Shown one piece after another: positions 19,401 through 28,346 of a stretch of DNA of 28,868 bases. Both the position numbers and the translations under genes were made by a program. The stretch lies in contig NW_014577314.1 in the NCBI RefSeq assembly GCF_000485595.1, forward strand, positions 357,919-386,786, given 5' to 3'. Numbering within the stretch: position 1 is the first letter of the stretch; each line of letters starts with the position of its first letter. The DNA is from Priapulus caudatus. Taxonomy: Eukaryota > Priapulida > Priapulimorpha > Priapulimorphida > Priapulidae. The notes under the pieces are model-generated. The model had not been told where the DNA came from. It did not search any database and saw only the letters and a list, made by a program, of their open reading frames with translations.

Positions 19401-20781
19401 CAGCTACTTCTTCCTGACGCGGGTGCCCAACAGATACCTGGCTACTGACGCTATCACCTGATCGCTGCAACAGAGTTTACTACCAGTTGACGCTGCAACA
19501 GATTAGTGTTACTTGACGTATGCAACAGTATACTGTTACTGACGCTTGCAACAGATACTGCCTACTGCCACGCCTGCAACAAGATACTGCTACTGACTCG
19601 CTATCACTGACGCTGCAAACAAGATACTGCCTACTTGCACGCTATCACTGACGCTGCAACAGCAATAGTGTTACGCACGCTGCCAACAGATACTGTTATC
19701 TGAACTGGTAGCAAGACAGATACTTCTTACTGACGCTGCACGAATCTGAGCTAGCTGACGCTCTTCACTGACCTGCAACAGATACTGTTACTGCCGCCTT
19801 ACTACGCTGCCAACAGATACTGTTACTGACGTACTCACTGATTCGCTGCAACAGATAACGTACTGACGCTATCACTGACGCTGCACAAGATACTGCTACT
19901 GACGCTATCACTGACGCGCACAGATACTGTACTGACGCACTGCTCGCAACAGATACTTTGCATGACGCTGCAACAGATACTGTCACTGACGCGCCCAACT
20001 CATGGACCTAATACTGTACTGACGCTGCAACCAGTACTGCTATGGACGCGTGCCAACAGATACTGCTTACTGACGCTATCACTGACGCTGCCAACAGATA
20101 CAGCTGACTGACGCATATCACTGACGCTGCAAACAGATACTGTACAGAACGATGTCACTGACTGCTTACAACAGATACTGTTACTGACGCTGCAACTAGA
20201 TACTGCTACTGACGCTGCAACAGATATGCTACTGACGCTCCGCAACAGATACTGTTAACTGCGCTGCGAACAGATACTGTTACTGACGCTGCAAAAGTAC
20301 TACTACTGACGCTGCAAACAGATCTGCTACTTGGCGCTGCAACAGAGTTCTGTTATGACGCGGTGCAACAGATACTGCTCACTGACGCCTGTAACAGTTA
20401 CTGCTACTGACGCTGTAACAGATACTGCTACTGACGCTGTAACAGATACTGTTACTGACGCTGCAACAGATACTGCTACTGACGCTGCAACGGATACTCC
20501 CACTGACGCTGCAACAGATAGCGTTACTGACGCTGCCACTAGCACCACGCCTGACGCTGCCACTGTCCCGTTACTTGCCGTCGTCACGGACGCGTCCACC
20601 GACGCTCGAACCAGCAGCACCGACGACGTCGGCGGCAGTATTGAACCCAGCGACGCGTCAGTAACCCATGCTCCAGACGTCGGCAGCGACGATCCCATGA
20701 CCACGGCTATGCTCTTTAACTTGATGGCCGGACGCGGCGGTACCGGCCCAACGACGCAAGAACCCGCCCGCTTGGACGAAG
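16468..20781 (+). CDS. Giant exon: unrecognised glycosylated segment plus Thr-Asp repeats
   Basis: This exon begins in phase 1 after CTAACTAG (DATRSTSRAVDASYSV). The first 150 or so residues are non-repetitive and contain sequons NQT, NAS and NAS plus a beta-strand-like stretch (TTIKLRDVIVRGVNVVVDEQ); I do not recognise the domain. From about 16933 it is Thr-Asp repeat, TDAVTDAATD then TDAPTDATTA, encoded by ACTGACGCT-type units, giving an acidic, potentially O-glycosylated domain. The frame is clean to about 17800, destroyed by indels to about 20390, then clean again. The 3' end has SSTDDVGGSIEPSDASVTHA. I place the end at GAAG|GTGATT (phase 1), because the frame stops at 20805-20807 and ZP exons follow. 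GGCG|GTACCG after 20739 is an alternative phase 1 donor. Confidence 0.7.
16933..17800 (+). repeat. Clean Thr-Asp coding repeat
   Basis: These are tandem 12-bp units GACGCTGTTACT and 24- to 36-bp higher-order units such as GACGCTACTACTGCAACT followed by GACGCCCCAACT, all in one frame. Several units contain TGACGTC. Confidence 0.9.
17801..20390 (+). repeat. Thr-Asp 24-bp repeat, indel-ridden gap fill
   Basis: About 100 copies of a 24-bp unit (GACGCTGCAACAGATACTGT plus TACT) are present, with insertions or deletions roughly every 10 to 20 bases, so no frame persists. Both flanks are clean and in the same repeat family. The change is abrupt at both ends, so this is most likely uncorrected long-read sequence filling a gap. 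The real array length is unknown. Confidence 0.85.
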
Positions 20782-21119
20782 GTGATTCTTGCTACGAGAA
20801 GGGTTGACACTAAAGGTTTCGTGAGGACTGCATGTTGTCGTCGTCATCGTCGTCGTTAGGGGCGCTGCTGTTGTTGGCGGTCGTCTGCACGTGTGTGTGT
20901 CGTCAGCGTCGTGGGGAAGCGAGTGACGTAGCACTACGCTTCCCCCGAATAGAAACTGTGTGCGTGTTTTGCGTCTACTTCTCCGCCGAGCGTTTGTTAG
21001 TTGTTTAGAACCCCCGAAAACGGGTTATTTCACTATCTCGACTTCTCTTCTCTCATTTCTGCACAATCTGTTTTTTTATTTGCACTCTCTGCGCCGTCTG
21101 CGTCTATCGCATGTTGTGC

Positions 21120-21235
21120 ACACGTCACTCCTTACGTCACACGTTTCCAACGAACTTAGTTACGTCATTCCTTACGTCACACGTCCGCAACAATATTAGA
21201 ACACGTCATTTTCTACGTCGTACGATCGCGGCTAG
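21120..21235. repeat. 41-bp tandem repeat with ACGTCA motifs
   Basis: About 2.5 copies of a unit beginning ACGTCA(C/T)TCCTTACGTCAC and ending AACAATATTAGAAC or AACGAACTTAGTT are present. Each unit carries two ACGTCA half sites. Confidence 0.8.
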
Positions 21236-21478
21236 ATCAAACGTAAGATCGACGTCGCTTCGTGTGAGTTACGGTGGAGGTACGTCATCATTATGTTGTT
21301 GATACGTCATGGCATGTCGCTGACGTCACAATCTTGGAACGAGCGATCGGTAGGTATCGGTATAACGTGCGCCACCTCACCACTGAGTGCGTTCCTACCA
21401 TCCTTGATCCATCATTCATACACACCACGTTCGCACAGCCATTCGTACTGCATTAATCACTGTGCCCATATGCATCAT

Positions 21479-21480
21479 TG

Positions 21481-21528
<48 letters not shown>

Positions 21529-21530
21529 TT
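21479..21530. repeat. (TGCG)n microsatellite
   Basis: This is a run of about twelve GTGC/GCGT tetranucleotides, followed by GTACGTTCGCACGTACGTAC. Confidence 0.9.
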
Positions 21531-22131
21531 TGTACGTTCGCACGTACGTACGTGTATCTGTGCCGCCGTAACTGTCGTGTGTTAATCGTTAGGTACTTGT
21601 CCGTTGTGTCCGTGTGTGGGTGTGTAATACTGTGTGTCTGTGTCTGCGTGCTGTTGATTGTCGGTTTGCTAACACTGACGCGTTCTCGTGCGTGAGAACC
21701 TGTCATAGTTCATATCATAGCTCATGCATCGAGCATCAAGTTTGCTTCATTATATATAGCTATTCTGTATATAGCTTCATATCATAGCATGAAGCATCGA
21801 GCATCGAGCGTATACCGCCATGCAGACATAATCTCACTGATAGGGATCGTGATCGTAACGTTAGCATCGCTCATGACGTCATCGCATTTGTCGTGCTCAT
21901 CGACGCGATTACATGCTACGTCATGATAATGTGGAAGCGCTGAACTTCAATCACGATCATCGTTTGTGCGCGAAGTACGTCACGTTCCCTCCCACCTCAT
22001 GTCCATCTCTGGCTTGAATTTTCACTCAATACAAATCTTTAAAAAAAAACATCCGATGCTATCTTTCATATATCGCGTTTAAATTAGCGATTTTCCACAT
22101 CAAACCACGTACGATCGCAAAAAAATGACAG

Positions 22132-22210
22132 TGACGTCATCACGTCGACGACGCCATCTCGTGTGATGACGTCATCGTAAACAATGACGTCATGACAGAC
22201 GATGACGTCA
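22132..22210. promoter_or_regulatory. Cluster of four TGACGTCA palindromes
   Basis: TGACGTCA occurs at 22132-22139, 22167-22174, 22185-22192 and 22203-22210, with TGACGTAA and TGACGTAC just downstream (about 22220-22245). TGACGTCA is the established full cAMP response element (CREB/ATF site). Regulatory function is only inferred, since the motif is common across this whole window. Confidence 0.5.
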
Positions 22211-22341
22211 TCGCGGAAGATGACGTAACGTGCCACGATGACGTACTTCTCGCGCGGACGCCTCGTGCGCTACGCCGCGCATGGCTCGCCATCGTTCGCT
22301 CTCACGCTCATCGTTGCTCATACAACAAACACCTCACGCAG

Positions 22342-22434
22342 GCCTCGTCATCGATAAGACCGATAGCAGTGAGCCGCCACGCACGCGCGATCCGGACAGG
22401 GCGACACTGCGGCCGGTTACCGACCGCACGCAAG
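22342..22434 (+). CDS. Candidate linker exon
   Basis: This 93-bp segment is bounded by CTCACGCAG and GTTTGT, in phase 1-1 like the neighbouring exons. It encodes 31 hydrophilic residues (GLVIDKTDSSEPPRTRDPDR, then a TLRPVTDRTQ end) without stops. The donor hexamer GTTTGT is the same as that of the next exon. Composition (Asp, Arg, Pro, Thr) suits a spacer. There is no domain support, so it may be chance. Confidence 0.4.
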
Positions 22435-22489
22435 GTTTGTTCCCGGCGACGCTAGTCATCGGCCGATTACAAAATGTCAATCGATTGCA

Positions 22490-22690
22490 CGCATCGATTT
22501 CAGTCATCGATTTCATACGTCAATTTCGTCCGAACAATTTCACGCATCGATTTCATTTATCAATTTCATTCATTGATTTCATATGTTACTTTCGATAGAT
22601 CAATTTCACGCTTTGATTTCATTGATCGATTTCAGTCATTGATTTCATATGTTAAGTTCGTCTGATCGATTTTGCACATCGATTTCATTT
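22490..22690. repeat. Degenerate ATCGATTTCA / TTGATTTCAT repeat
   Basis: This is an array of imperfect units of about 16 bp (CATCGATTTCATTTATCAAT and relatives) with a longer similarity between the two halves (GTCATTGATTTCATATGTTA). No coding role is seen. Confidence 0.75.
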
Positions 22691-23067
22691 TATCTTCATT
22701 CGACATGAATTCAGCTTCATGTGATCCTTTTACTTTTTGCCGTATCGCGTTTTCTTTAGTTTTTGTTTTGGGACGAGTTTCTTTTTTTCGCACCTATTTT
22801 AAAATATATTATATTAATTTTAGCAACACATTTCTTTACGTTTTGTGCAATTTTTTTAACGATTTGCTTGCATACTGTTGATCGATGCGACGTTCTTATT
22901 ATTTTGCCGTCGTCATGTTATAACCGATTATTTCGTCCGCTTCCATTCGAACGTTCACCGAGCATTTATTTCCTGTTCCTGTCATCACGGTCGTGATGAC
23001 GTCACGACATCGTCATCGTCGTCGCATGATCTCGCTCATTGTCGCCTGGTTTCGCACGAATATTTAG

Positions 23068-23232
23068 AGACGACAGTAGAGATCACGACGGTCCCGACAA
23101 CGTCTGAAATCACGACTAGTCCGACGCCGCCGCAGGTGACGGATCCGCAGACGCCCGACCCTACGACCGTCGTTGTCGATGTGACGACGTTCAATATCTC
23201 GCGAATCATAGACGGCGGAGGACCCGTCAAAG
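23068..23232 (+). CDS. Thr/Pro linker exon before the ZP domain
   Basis: This 165-bp phase 1-1 exon lies between ATATTTAG and GTTTGT. It encodes 55 residues: ETTVEITTVPTTSEITTSP, then TPPQVTDPQTPDPTT, and VVVDVTTFNISRIIDGGGPV near the end. The first half is Thr/Pro-rich and probably O-glycosylated. The second half has a hydrophobic beta-like stretch, a sequon NIS and a GPVKG end that echoes the GPVEG end of the linker at 6571-6648. It lies directly before the ZP exons. Confidence 0.7.
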
Positions 23233-24389
23233 GTTTGTACTGGGAGGCGGCCATTTTAGTTGCCACAGCCGCCATTTTGTGGTCACGTCCGCCATTTTGT
23301 GGACGTGTTTTTCTCGTCCATCACCGCCAGTGTGCGCCTGCGATCGTCACTGTCATTATAGTTCCATTCTCGCTGATCACTCGTTATATAGCGTCGTCGT
23401 CAGGGGGCGCCACCTAGCGTGTGACGTCAGCAGAGAATCTGAGCTATACATGATCGAGTGTCTTTTTCTTCAACTTGTTTCTCTTGTCTTGCCTTGGTAA
23501 CCGCGGTGCGCACGTTTACCTGGATGCATAGGGGCCATGGTAGCGCCATTCTGTTATGCATTGTGTGTTTTCAGATCAGATATCAGTGATTCGGTAAGGG
23601 ATCTCTGTATTTGTCACTCCTCTGTGTTGTTTAACCCTTTAATCATCTGTGTTGTTTAACCCTTTAATACACTAATGTTTTTCTTAGTATTCTCTGCGTA
23701 GTTATAGTTGCATTGACATTGCAGTACCGAGATCCGTCTGATGTCTAGCCCCGCCACCTAGCGGGTTTTGTGCTGCTATTTCTCTGTGAATATAAATAAA
23801 TAAATGTATATGCTTACATATATGTTTATTTATTTGTTTATTCTTTCCCGTTTGTATAGGTAGTAATGATTTGTTTCAACTTTTGTCGAGACAATATCTA
23901 TTATAACACTATACTATATGTGTAACACAGTTTAACACATTTACCTTTCCTGTTTCCTCACTCATATTACTACCAACTTGCTATTTTTACGTGAACTTAC
24001 AACTGAACTGGTCTTAAAGTAACTAATACATTAATACTTAATATATATTGCACCAGCTAGCATATAAATTTGTATGATGTATCATAGTACAAAAAGATAT
24101 ATCACTACTAAAAATATAACTATATAGGGGCCTACTAAATATAATCTCAATCATACAGTTTGTTTATATAACTAATAGCAATTTTCTGCTGGCATGATAA
24201 ACTAAACACTACATGCAGTCGTCGACTGTATTCTCTCGACGAACATATCTAACGAACAAATCGAACGTAACTCTATTCGATGAATATATCTACGACTACT
24301 GGCAATCAATCGTCGTACATACATACGTCTATATGTCTATACGTCATAAATGTTGCTATAATATACGCCTCCTTCGTCGCTCGTTGCAG
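23233..24389. other. Intron before ZP exon 1
   Basis: This 1.16-kb intron contains three CCATTTT motifs near its 5' end (23248-23300), a TGACGTCA at about 23421-23428, a 24-bp direct repeat around TCTGTGTTGTTTAACCCTTT (23620-23670) and AT-rich sequence with AATAAATAAATAAA (about 23792-23805). The acceptor is CGTTGCAG. No gene is seen. Confidence 0.7.
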
Positions 24390-24589
24390 TGATCTGTAAG
24401 CAAGACGGGATCGAGTTTCGGGTCAACCTACGGCAGGCTTCCGGCGGAAGTTCAACGTTCACGGGGGTCATCTACGTGAAGAACAACTTTAAGACGGACG
24501 CGTGTCGCATGCGCATGTTCGACAACTCTGCCGACAACATGACGGTCTTCTTCGCTAAGTACTCCGAGTGCGAGTTCACGATCGACGAG
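24390..24589 (+). CDS. ZP domain exon 1 (ZP-N, C1-C3)
   Basis: This 200-bp exon starts in phase 1 after CGTTGCAG (VICKQDGIEFRVNLRQ) and ends in phase 0 before GTAAGC. Features of an invertebrate ZP-N subdomain are visible: the first Cys in VICKQDG, the FTGVIYVKNNF strand, the second Cys in DACRMRM and the third in YSECEF. There is one sequon NMT. ZP-N modules polymerise extracellular proteins into filaments. The domain continues in frame into the next exon. Confidence 0.88.
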
Positions 24590-24868
24590 GTAAGCGGGCG
24601 TCTAGGAGTATTATGGTAGCAATTATAATTGTTATTACTAGTGTTATTATTATTTCTATCATAATAATTATTGTTGTTATTATTATTATTAATATTGGGA
24701 GTGTAATATATATATATATATATATATATATTAACAATAGTGAGAATAGAAATTACGATAAAAAAGTATATCAATAAGGCGGCAATTTTGAGGTTCTTGC
24801 ATCACGCGAAGTCATCCGTGACGTCATCAGAACGTGTACTGACCGCTGTCGTTCGTCTGCTTGTGCAG
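24590..24868. other. Intron with ATT-rich and (TA)n tracts
   Basis: The intron is dominated by (ATT)n/(ATA)n sequence at 24620-24700 and (TA)n at about 24706-24730. A TGACGTCA is at 24820-24827. The acceptor is TTGTGCAG. Confidence 0.8.
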
Positions 24869-25008
24869 GATAACGGTCTGTACAGCACGACTGTCGTCAT
24901 TCAGCCTCACCTGATGCTGGTAACCCGAGATGCGCGCGCATACCGCATGACGTGCAAGTACGATGACGGCCTGACGAAGACTGTCGGACCGACCAACGTG
25001 GAGATAGA
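24869..25008 (+). CDS. ZP domain exon 2 (ZP-N, C4)
   Basis: This 140-bp exon starts in phase 0 after TTGTGCAG and ends in phase 2 before GTAAGT. It encodes DNGLYSTTVVIQPHLMLV, then a TRDARAYRMTCKYDDG stretch in which the Cys matches ZP-N C4, and a linker ending GPTNVEIE. The Y.STTVVIQ strand and R.Y.MTC.Y motif are typical of ZP-N. The frame joins exactly to the exons on both sides. Confidence 0.88.
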
Positions 25009-25320
25009 GTAAGTATCAGTATGTTGTATGATGAAGGGAGGGGGATGTAGAGATAGAGTAAGCATGAGATGCTGTATTGATGAAGGAACGTTGAGATAGA
25101 GTATTAGCAGGAGTTGTTTAATGGAGGCAGGGGGATGTATAGATATCATAATAGGTATCAAGCGCCGTATAATAGGGAAACGTAGAGATAGATTAGGTAT
25201 CAGATGCTGTATAATGTGGAAACGTAGAGATAGATTAGGTATCAGATGTTGTATAATGTGGAAACGTAGGGGTAGATTAGATATCAGGTGTTGTATAATA
25301 TGGAAACGTAGATGTAGAGT
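25000..25320. repeat. 42-bp minisatellite that includes the splice donor
   Basis: The unit is about 42 bp (GTATCAGATGCTGTATAATG, then TGGAAACGTAGAGATAGATTAG), with near-perfect copies at about 25190-25310 and more diverged copies upstream. The first copy is the exon end itself, GAGATAGAGTAAGTATCAG. A second potential donor, GATAGAGTAAGCATGAG, lies at about 25053-25069. Confidence 0.8.
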
Positions 25321-26109
25321 GTGTATCGCTGATTGTACGTGGCTGTGTTGGTTTGTAGTTAATGTTGTGTATCCTGACCTTGGTCCGTTTTCGCCTGGTC
25401 GTGAACTTCGGGTGTTTTCGTCGGTATTCGTTTATTGCCGTCGGCAGAGATCGGAATCTCGGGTATAGACAGTCACGTGACGCTATGAACCAATCGGATT
25501 CCGATAGGCACTGCTTTGGGGGCAGTGGATGATAATTCGTCAAAAATCGCCAATATTGCCTATCAAGTTTGAAAAAGGTTATTGCATGTGATGTGGTGAC
25601 GCAATGCACAGATAATATGCGGACGGTTGCTTGGTATAGTTTCTTACAAAATCCAAGATGGCACATCGGTATCTAATGACGTCATTGTCACGTATGCGCC
25701 GGTGCTCGGCTGAGCCTCCGTCATTGGTCCCCACCTCAATCCACGTGAGCTTACACCGCCTAACGGTGTACCGGAAATGACGTATTGCAGGACCGGAGAC
25801 GACCAAGTTCCGGGTCAGGAAGCGAGAATACTCGGAAATACGACAGACTCTCCTGACGGGTAGGCAGGATCGCAGCGACATCTATGTGGGACTCTAATAA
25901 CTAACGGCTTTGCCTGCTTGGCGCGTCGATTCTCCCCCTGGCGGTCTGAGTCTTTTCAGAGTAGCGGTGAGGAGGAATGTTCCTGGGGATGTGTAGGTGA
26001 CGTGACTTCCTGTTGGCTGTCCGGACGTGACGTGGAGGGGGCCGTCAGGGGTTCTCGTATCTGTGCATGCTAGTCACGACGACGTCAATTAACACGGAAC
26101 GAAACATCG

Positions 26110-26164
26110 AAATTCAAATTCGGAAAGAATATCACGTTTCGTGTTTCTTTCTCCATTTGAATTT
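26110..26164. repeat. Imperfect inverted repeat (stem-loop)
   Basis: AAATTCAAATTCGGAAAG (26110-26127) pairs with CTTTCTCCATTTGAATTT (26147-26164) apart from a few mismatches. No function is assigned. Confidence 0.6.
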
Positions 26165-27057
26165 AACGATATAAATGTTTGTGTGTCTATATAATATATA
26201 GAGATAATTATATTATTATAACTATATATTATAGATAAATAATTGTTATTCGAAGTCTTTCATTGTTTTGACGTGATTTAGATGAATATACCTGGTGATT
26301 AGGTAAACAGGTGAATAGGTGCAATACCTAGTTCACACGTTACCTTTGGCTATGACTAATTGCATGATTTTCGTCGGATGTATATCTTCCTCCGGGAAAT
26401 AAATAAAAAGGGAGAAGTCAGCGACGTCCGAAGCTCTGATCTTAGGCTGGTTTAGGACCCAGATTTTTCCATCTCTTACGTCTTGATGAGCCCGGTGGCG
26501 CGGATTTCCCCCGATTTGTATGGCTTCGCGAACCCTACTTAACCCCCGCTATGTCGGCAACGAACTGCTTGTGGTGTGAGGATTGGGCGGTTGCTATCCG
26601 TACAGGGTTATCGTTCGCTAGACACTGTCATAATTTCAGTCAGTTCTTCTGTGTTAGTACTCTGCTTGTTCTACGCTAACGCGGACGTTTTTAAGCAGCG
26701 CCGAAGTTGCGTTTGCTCTATTTCTTTGCGATGTTGCGTTGCCAGACCGTATATAGCAAACGCGTGAGTGAATCCAGAGCGAGTGGGTGGGGTGCAGGAA
26801 GAGGGAACGATGCAGTGCGTGAGGTCAGCAGCAGCAGCAACAACCGCATCTGCTACACGCATCGCTATTAATAAACGCTGCAACGGGGAGGATCGGCGGA
26901 AGGGGAGGACGCGCCCCTCTCCTTCTCCTTCCATTGACGATGAACGATGCTTGTGTATCGCCGCGTGGTTTCTAGTGGCAGACACATGTATCATCACGTG
27001 ACCGGCAGCTGCTTACAGCGTAGTCTGCTAACTAATACAGCATGCTATTGTTATCGC

Positions 27058-27480
27058 GGCGGTTGTGTTTCTAAGTGCGTCAACTACGTTGCTAAGCTGC
27101 AATTTGCGTTGCTATGTTCGTCAACTGCGTTGCTAAGTAACAAGTTGCGTTGCTATACGGCTGCTGAGAAAATTAATCACGTCAACTTTGTTGCTAAGTT
27201 GTTGTTTGCGTTGCTAAGCGTTAGCTGCGTTACTAAACTGCAATTTGCGTTGTTAAGCGCGTCGACAGCCTTTCTAAGCTGCAATCCACGCTGCTAAGCG
27301 CGTCAACTACGTTGCGAAGTAACAATTTGCGTTGCTAAATAACAATTTGCGTTGCTAAGCGCGTCAACTGTGTTGCTAAGTTGTAATTTACGTTGCTAAG
27401 CACGTCGGCTCCGTTAGTAACCTATCGTCTGCGTTGCTAACCTATCATCCGTGTTGCTAACCGCGTCGTCTGCGTTGCGT
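27058..27480. repeat. GCGTTGCTAAG minisatellite (about 20-bp unit)
   Basis: About 20 copies of units such as TGCGTTGCTAAGCGCGTCAA and TGCGTTGCTAAGTAACAATT alternate, giving a roughly 41-bp higher-order period. The array ends only about 10 bases before the ZP exon 3 acceptor, so it also forms the 3' end of the intron. Confidence 0.85.
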
Positions 27481-27491
27481 GTTCGTTGCAG

Positions 27492-27634
27492 CATGGTGCC
27501 GACGTCTGGCATTCTGAACAACACGGGCATCCCTCCCGTGTGCACAATGAGCATTACAGACCTGGTCGGCAACAGAGTGTCTACGACCTTCATAGGACAA
27601 CCACTACTACTGAAGCTCTTCATCACGCCAGGAG
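27492..27634 (+). CDS. ZP domain exon 3 (interdomain and start of ZP-C)
   Basis: This 143-bp exon follows GTTGCAG. The first base completes a phase 2 codon (Asp), then MVPTSGILNNTGIPPVCTMS. It ends in phase 1 before GTGAGT. It includes a sequon NNT, the cysteine in PPVCTMSI, and GQPLLLKLFITPG, which matches the start of ZP-C (the V/L-G-x-P-L-x-L-x-I strand seen in ZP families). The frame is continuous with exon 2. Confidence 0.85.
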
Positions 27635-27684
27635 GTGAGTGCAGACGGCCAGCCAGCGTCTTCTTAATTAGAGGCTGAGACAAA

Positions 27685-27805
27685 GTCTGATGGCTCTTAG
27701 CGGCTGGGTTACAGACGGCTCTTAGCGGCTGGGTTAAAGTCAGATGGCTCTTAGCGGCTGGGTTAAAGTCAGATGGCTATTAGCGGCTGGGTTAAAGCCA
27801 GATGG
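27685..27805. repeat. 29-bp tandem repeat
   Basis: About four copies of AGATGGCTCTTAGCGGCTGG followed by GTTAAAGTC are present, with minor changes. Confidence 0.9.
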
Positions 27806-27965
27806 CTTCAGTGATGATGGTAAACGAGCTTGTCAAATATTAAAGGAAGTTTAGATGGCTTCTCTAATAAATGTTTAGGACGGTGGTAAAATAGGGTAGA
27901 GCCTGATCTAGATCGACTTCGACGTTTGGGCTAATTAACCCATCCGGGTTCAATACAAGTCAGAC

Positions 27966-28222
<257 letters not shown>

Positions 28223-28258
28223 CGGCCGCTAACCGTATCATTCTGTCACCCTATACAG

Positions 28259-28346
28259 AGCCTCTATGGCGGCTGTTCGCTAGGAAACTGCTACGCTCAG
28301 GACACGCGGACGAGATTTGGAAATACGAGCTGATTGACGAACGCGG
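28259..28346 (+). CDS. ZP domain exon 4 (ZP-C), frame-broken
   Basis: The exon follows CTATACAG and ends before GTGAGT in phase 2. ZP-C hallmarks are spread over two frames: LYGG and NCYAQDTRTRFGN in one, LFAR and KYELIDERG in the other. In the family these form one continuous strand ending in (D/N)xxGC. At least three small indels separate them. Because the upstream CA tract shows the same type of irregularity, I attribute the breaks to sequencing noise and not to a pseudogene, but this cannot be settled here. Confidence 0.65.

Larger units (their letters stand above)
20782..23067. other. Large intron between Thr-Asp exon and ZP linker
   Basis: This region of about 2.3 kb holds TCG-rich sequence (20835-20860), a 41-bp tandem repeat rich in ACGTCA (21120-21235), a (TGCG)n tract (21479-21530), a TGACGTCA cluster (22132-22210), one candidate small exon (22342-22434) and a degenerate ATCGATTTCA repeat (22490-22690). 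No other coding sequence is supported. Confidence 0.6.
25009..27491. other. Large intron inside the ZP domain
   Basis: This intron of about 2.5 kb contains a 42-bp minisatellite at its 5' end, a TGACGTCA at about 25678-25685, an inverted repeat around AAATTCAAAT (26110-26164), AT-rich sequence (26170-26250) and a GCGTTGCTAAG minisatellite running up to the acceptor. Open frames on either strand here lack any recognisable domain. Confidence 0.65.

Noticed and set aside
22878-23417. Full 179-codon frame around the ZP linker exon
   Set aside because: Only 23068-23232 has splice borders and suitable composition; the rest reads into intron sequence.
25277-25881. Two minus-strand frames (129 and 100 codons) in the large ZP intron
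   Set aside because: They show no recognisable domain, no good splice or start context, and composition like the surrounding intron.
26768-27001. 77-codon + strand frame rich in Ala, Arg and Ser
   Set aside because: Short, low complexity, no domain, no phase-compatible splice sites with the neighbouring ZP exons.
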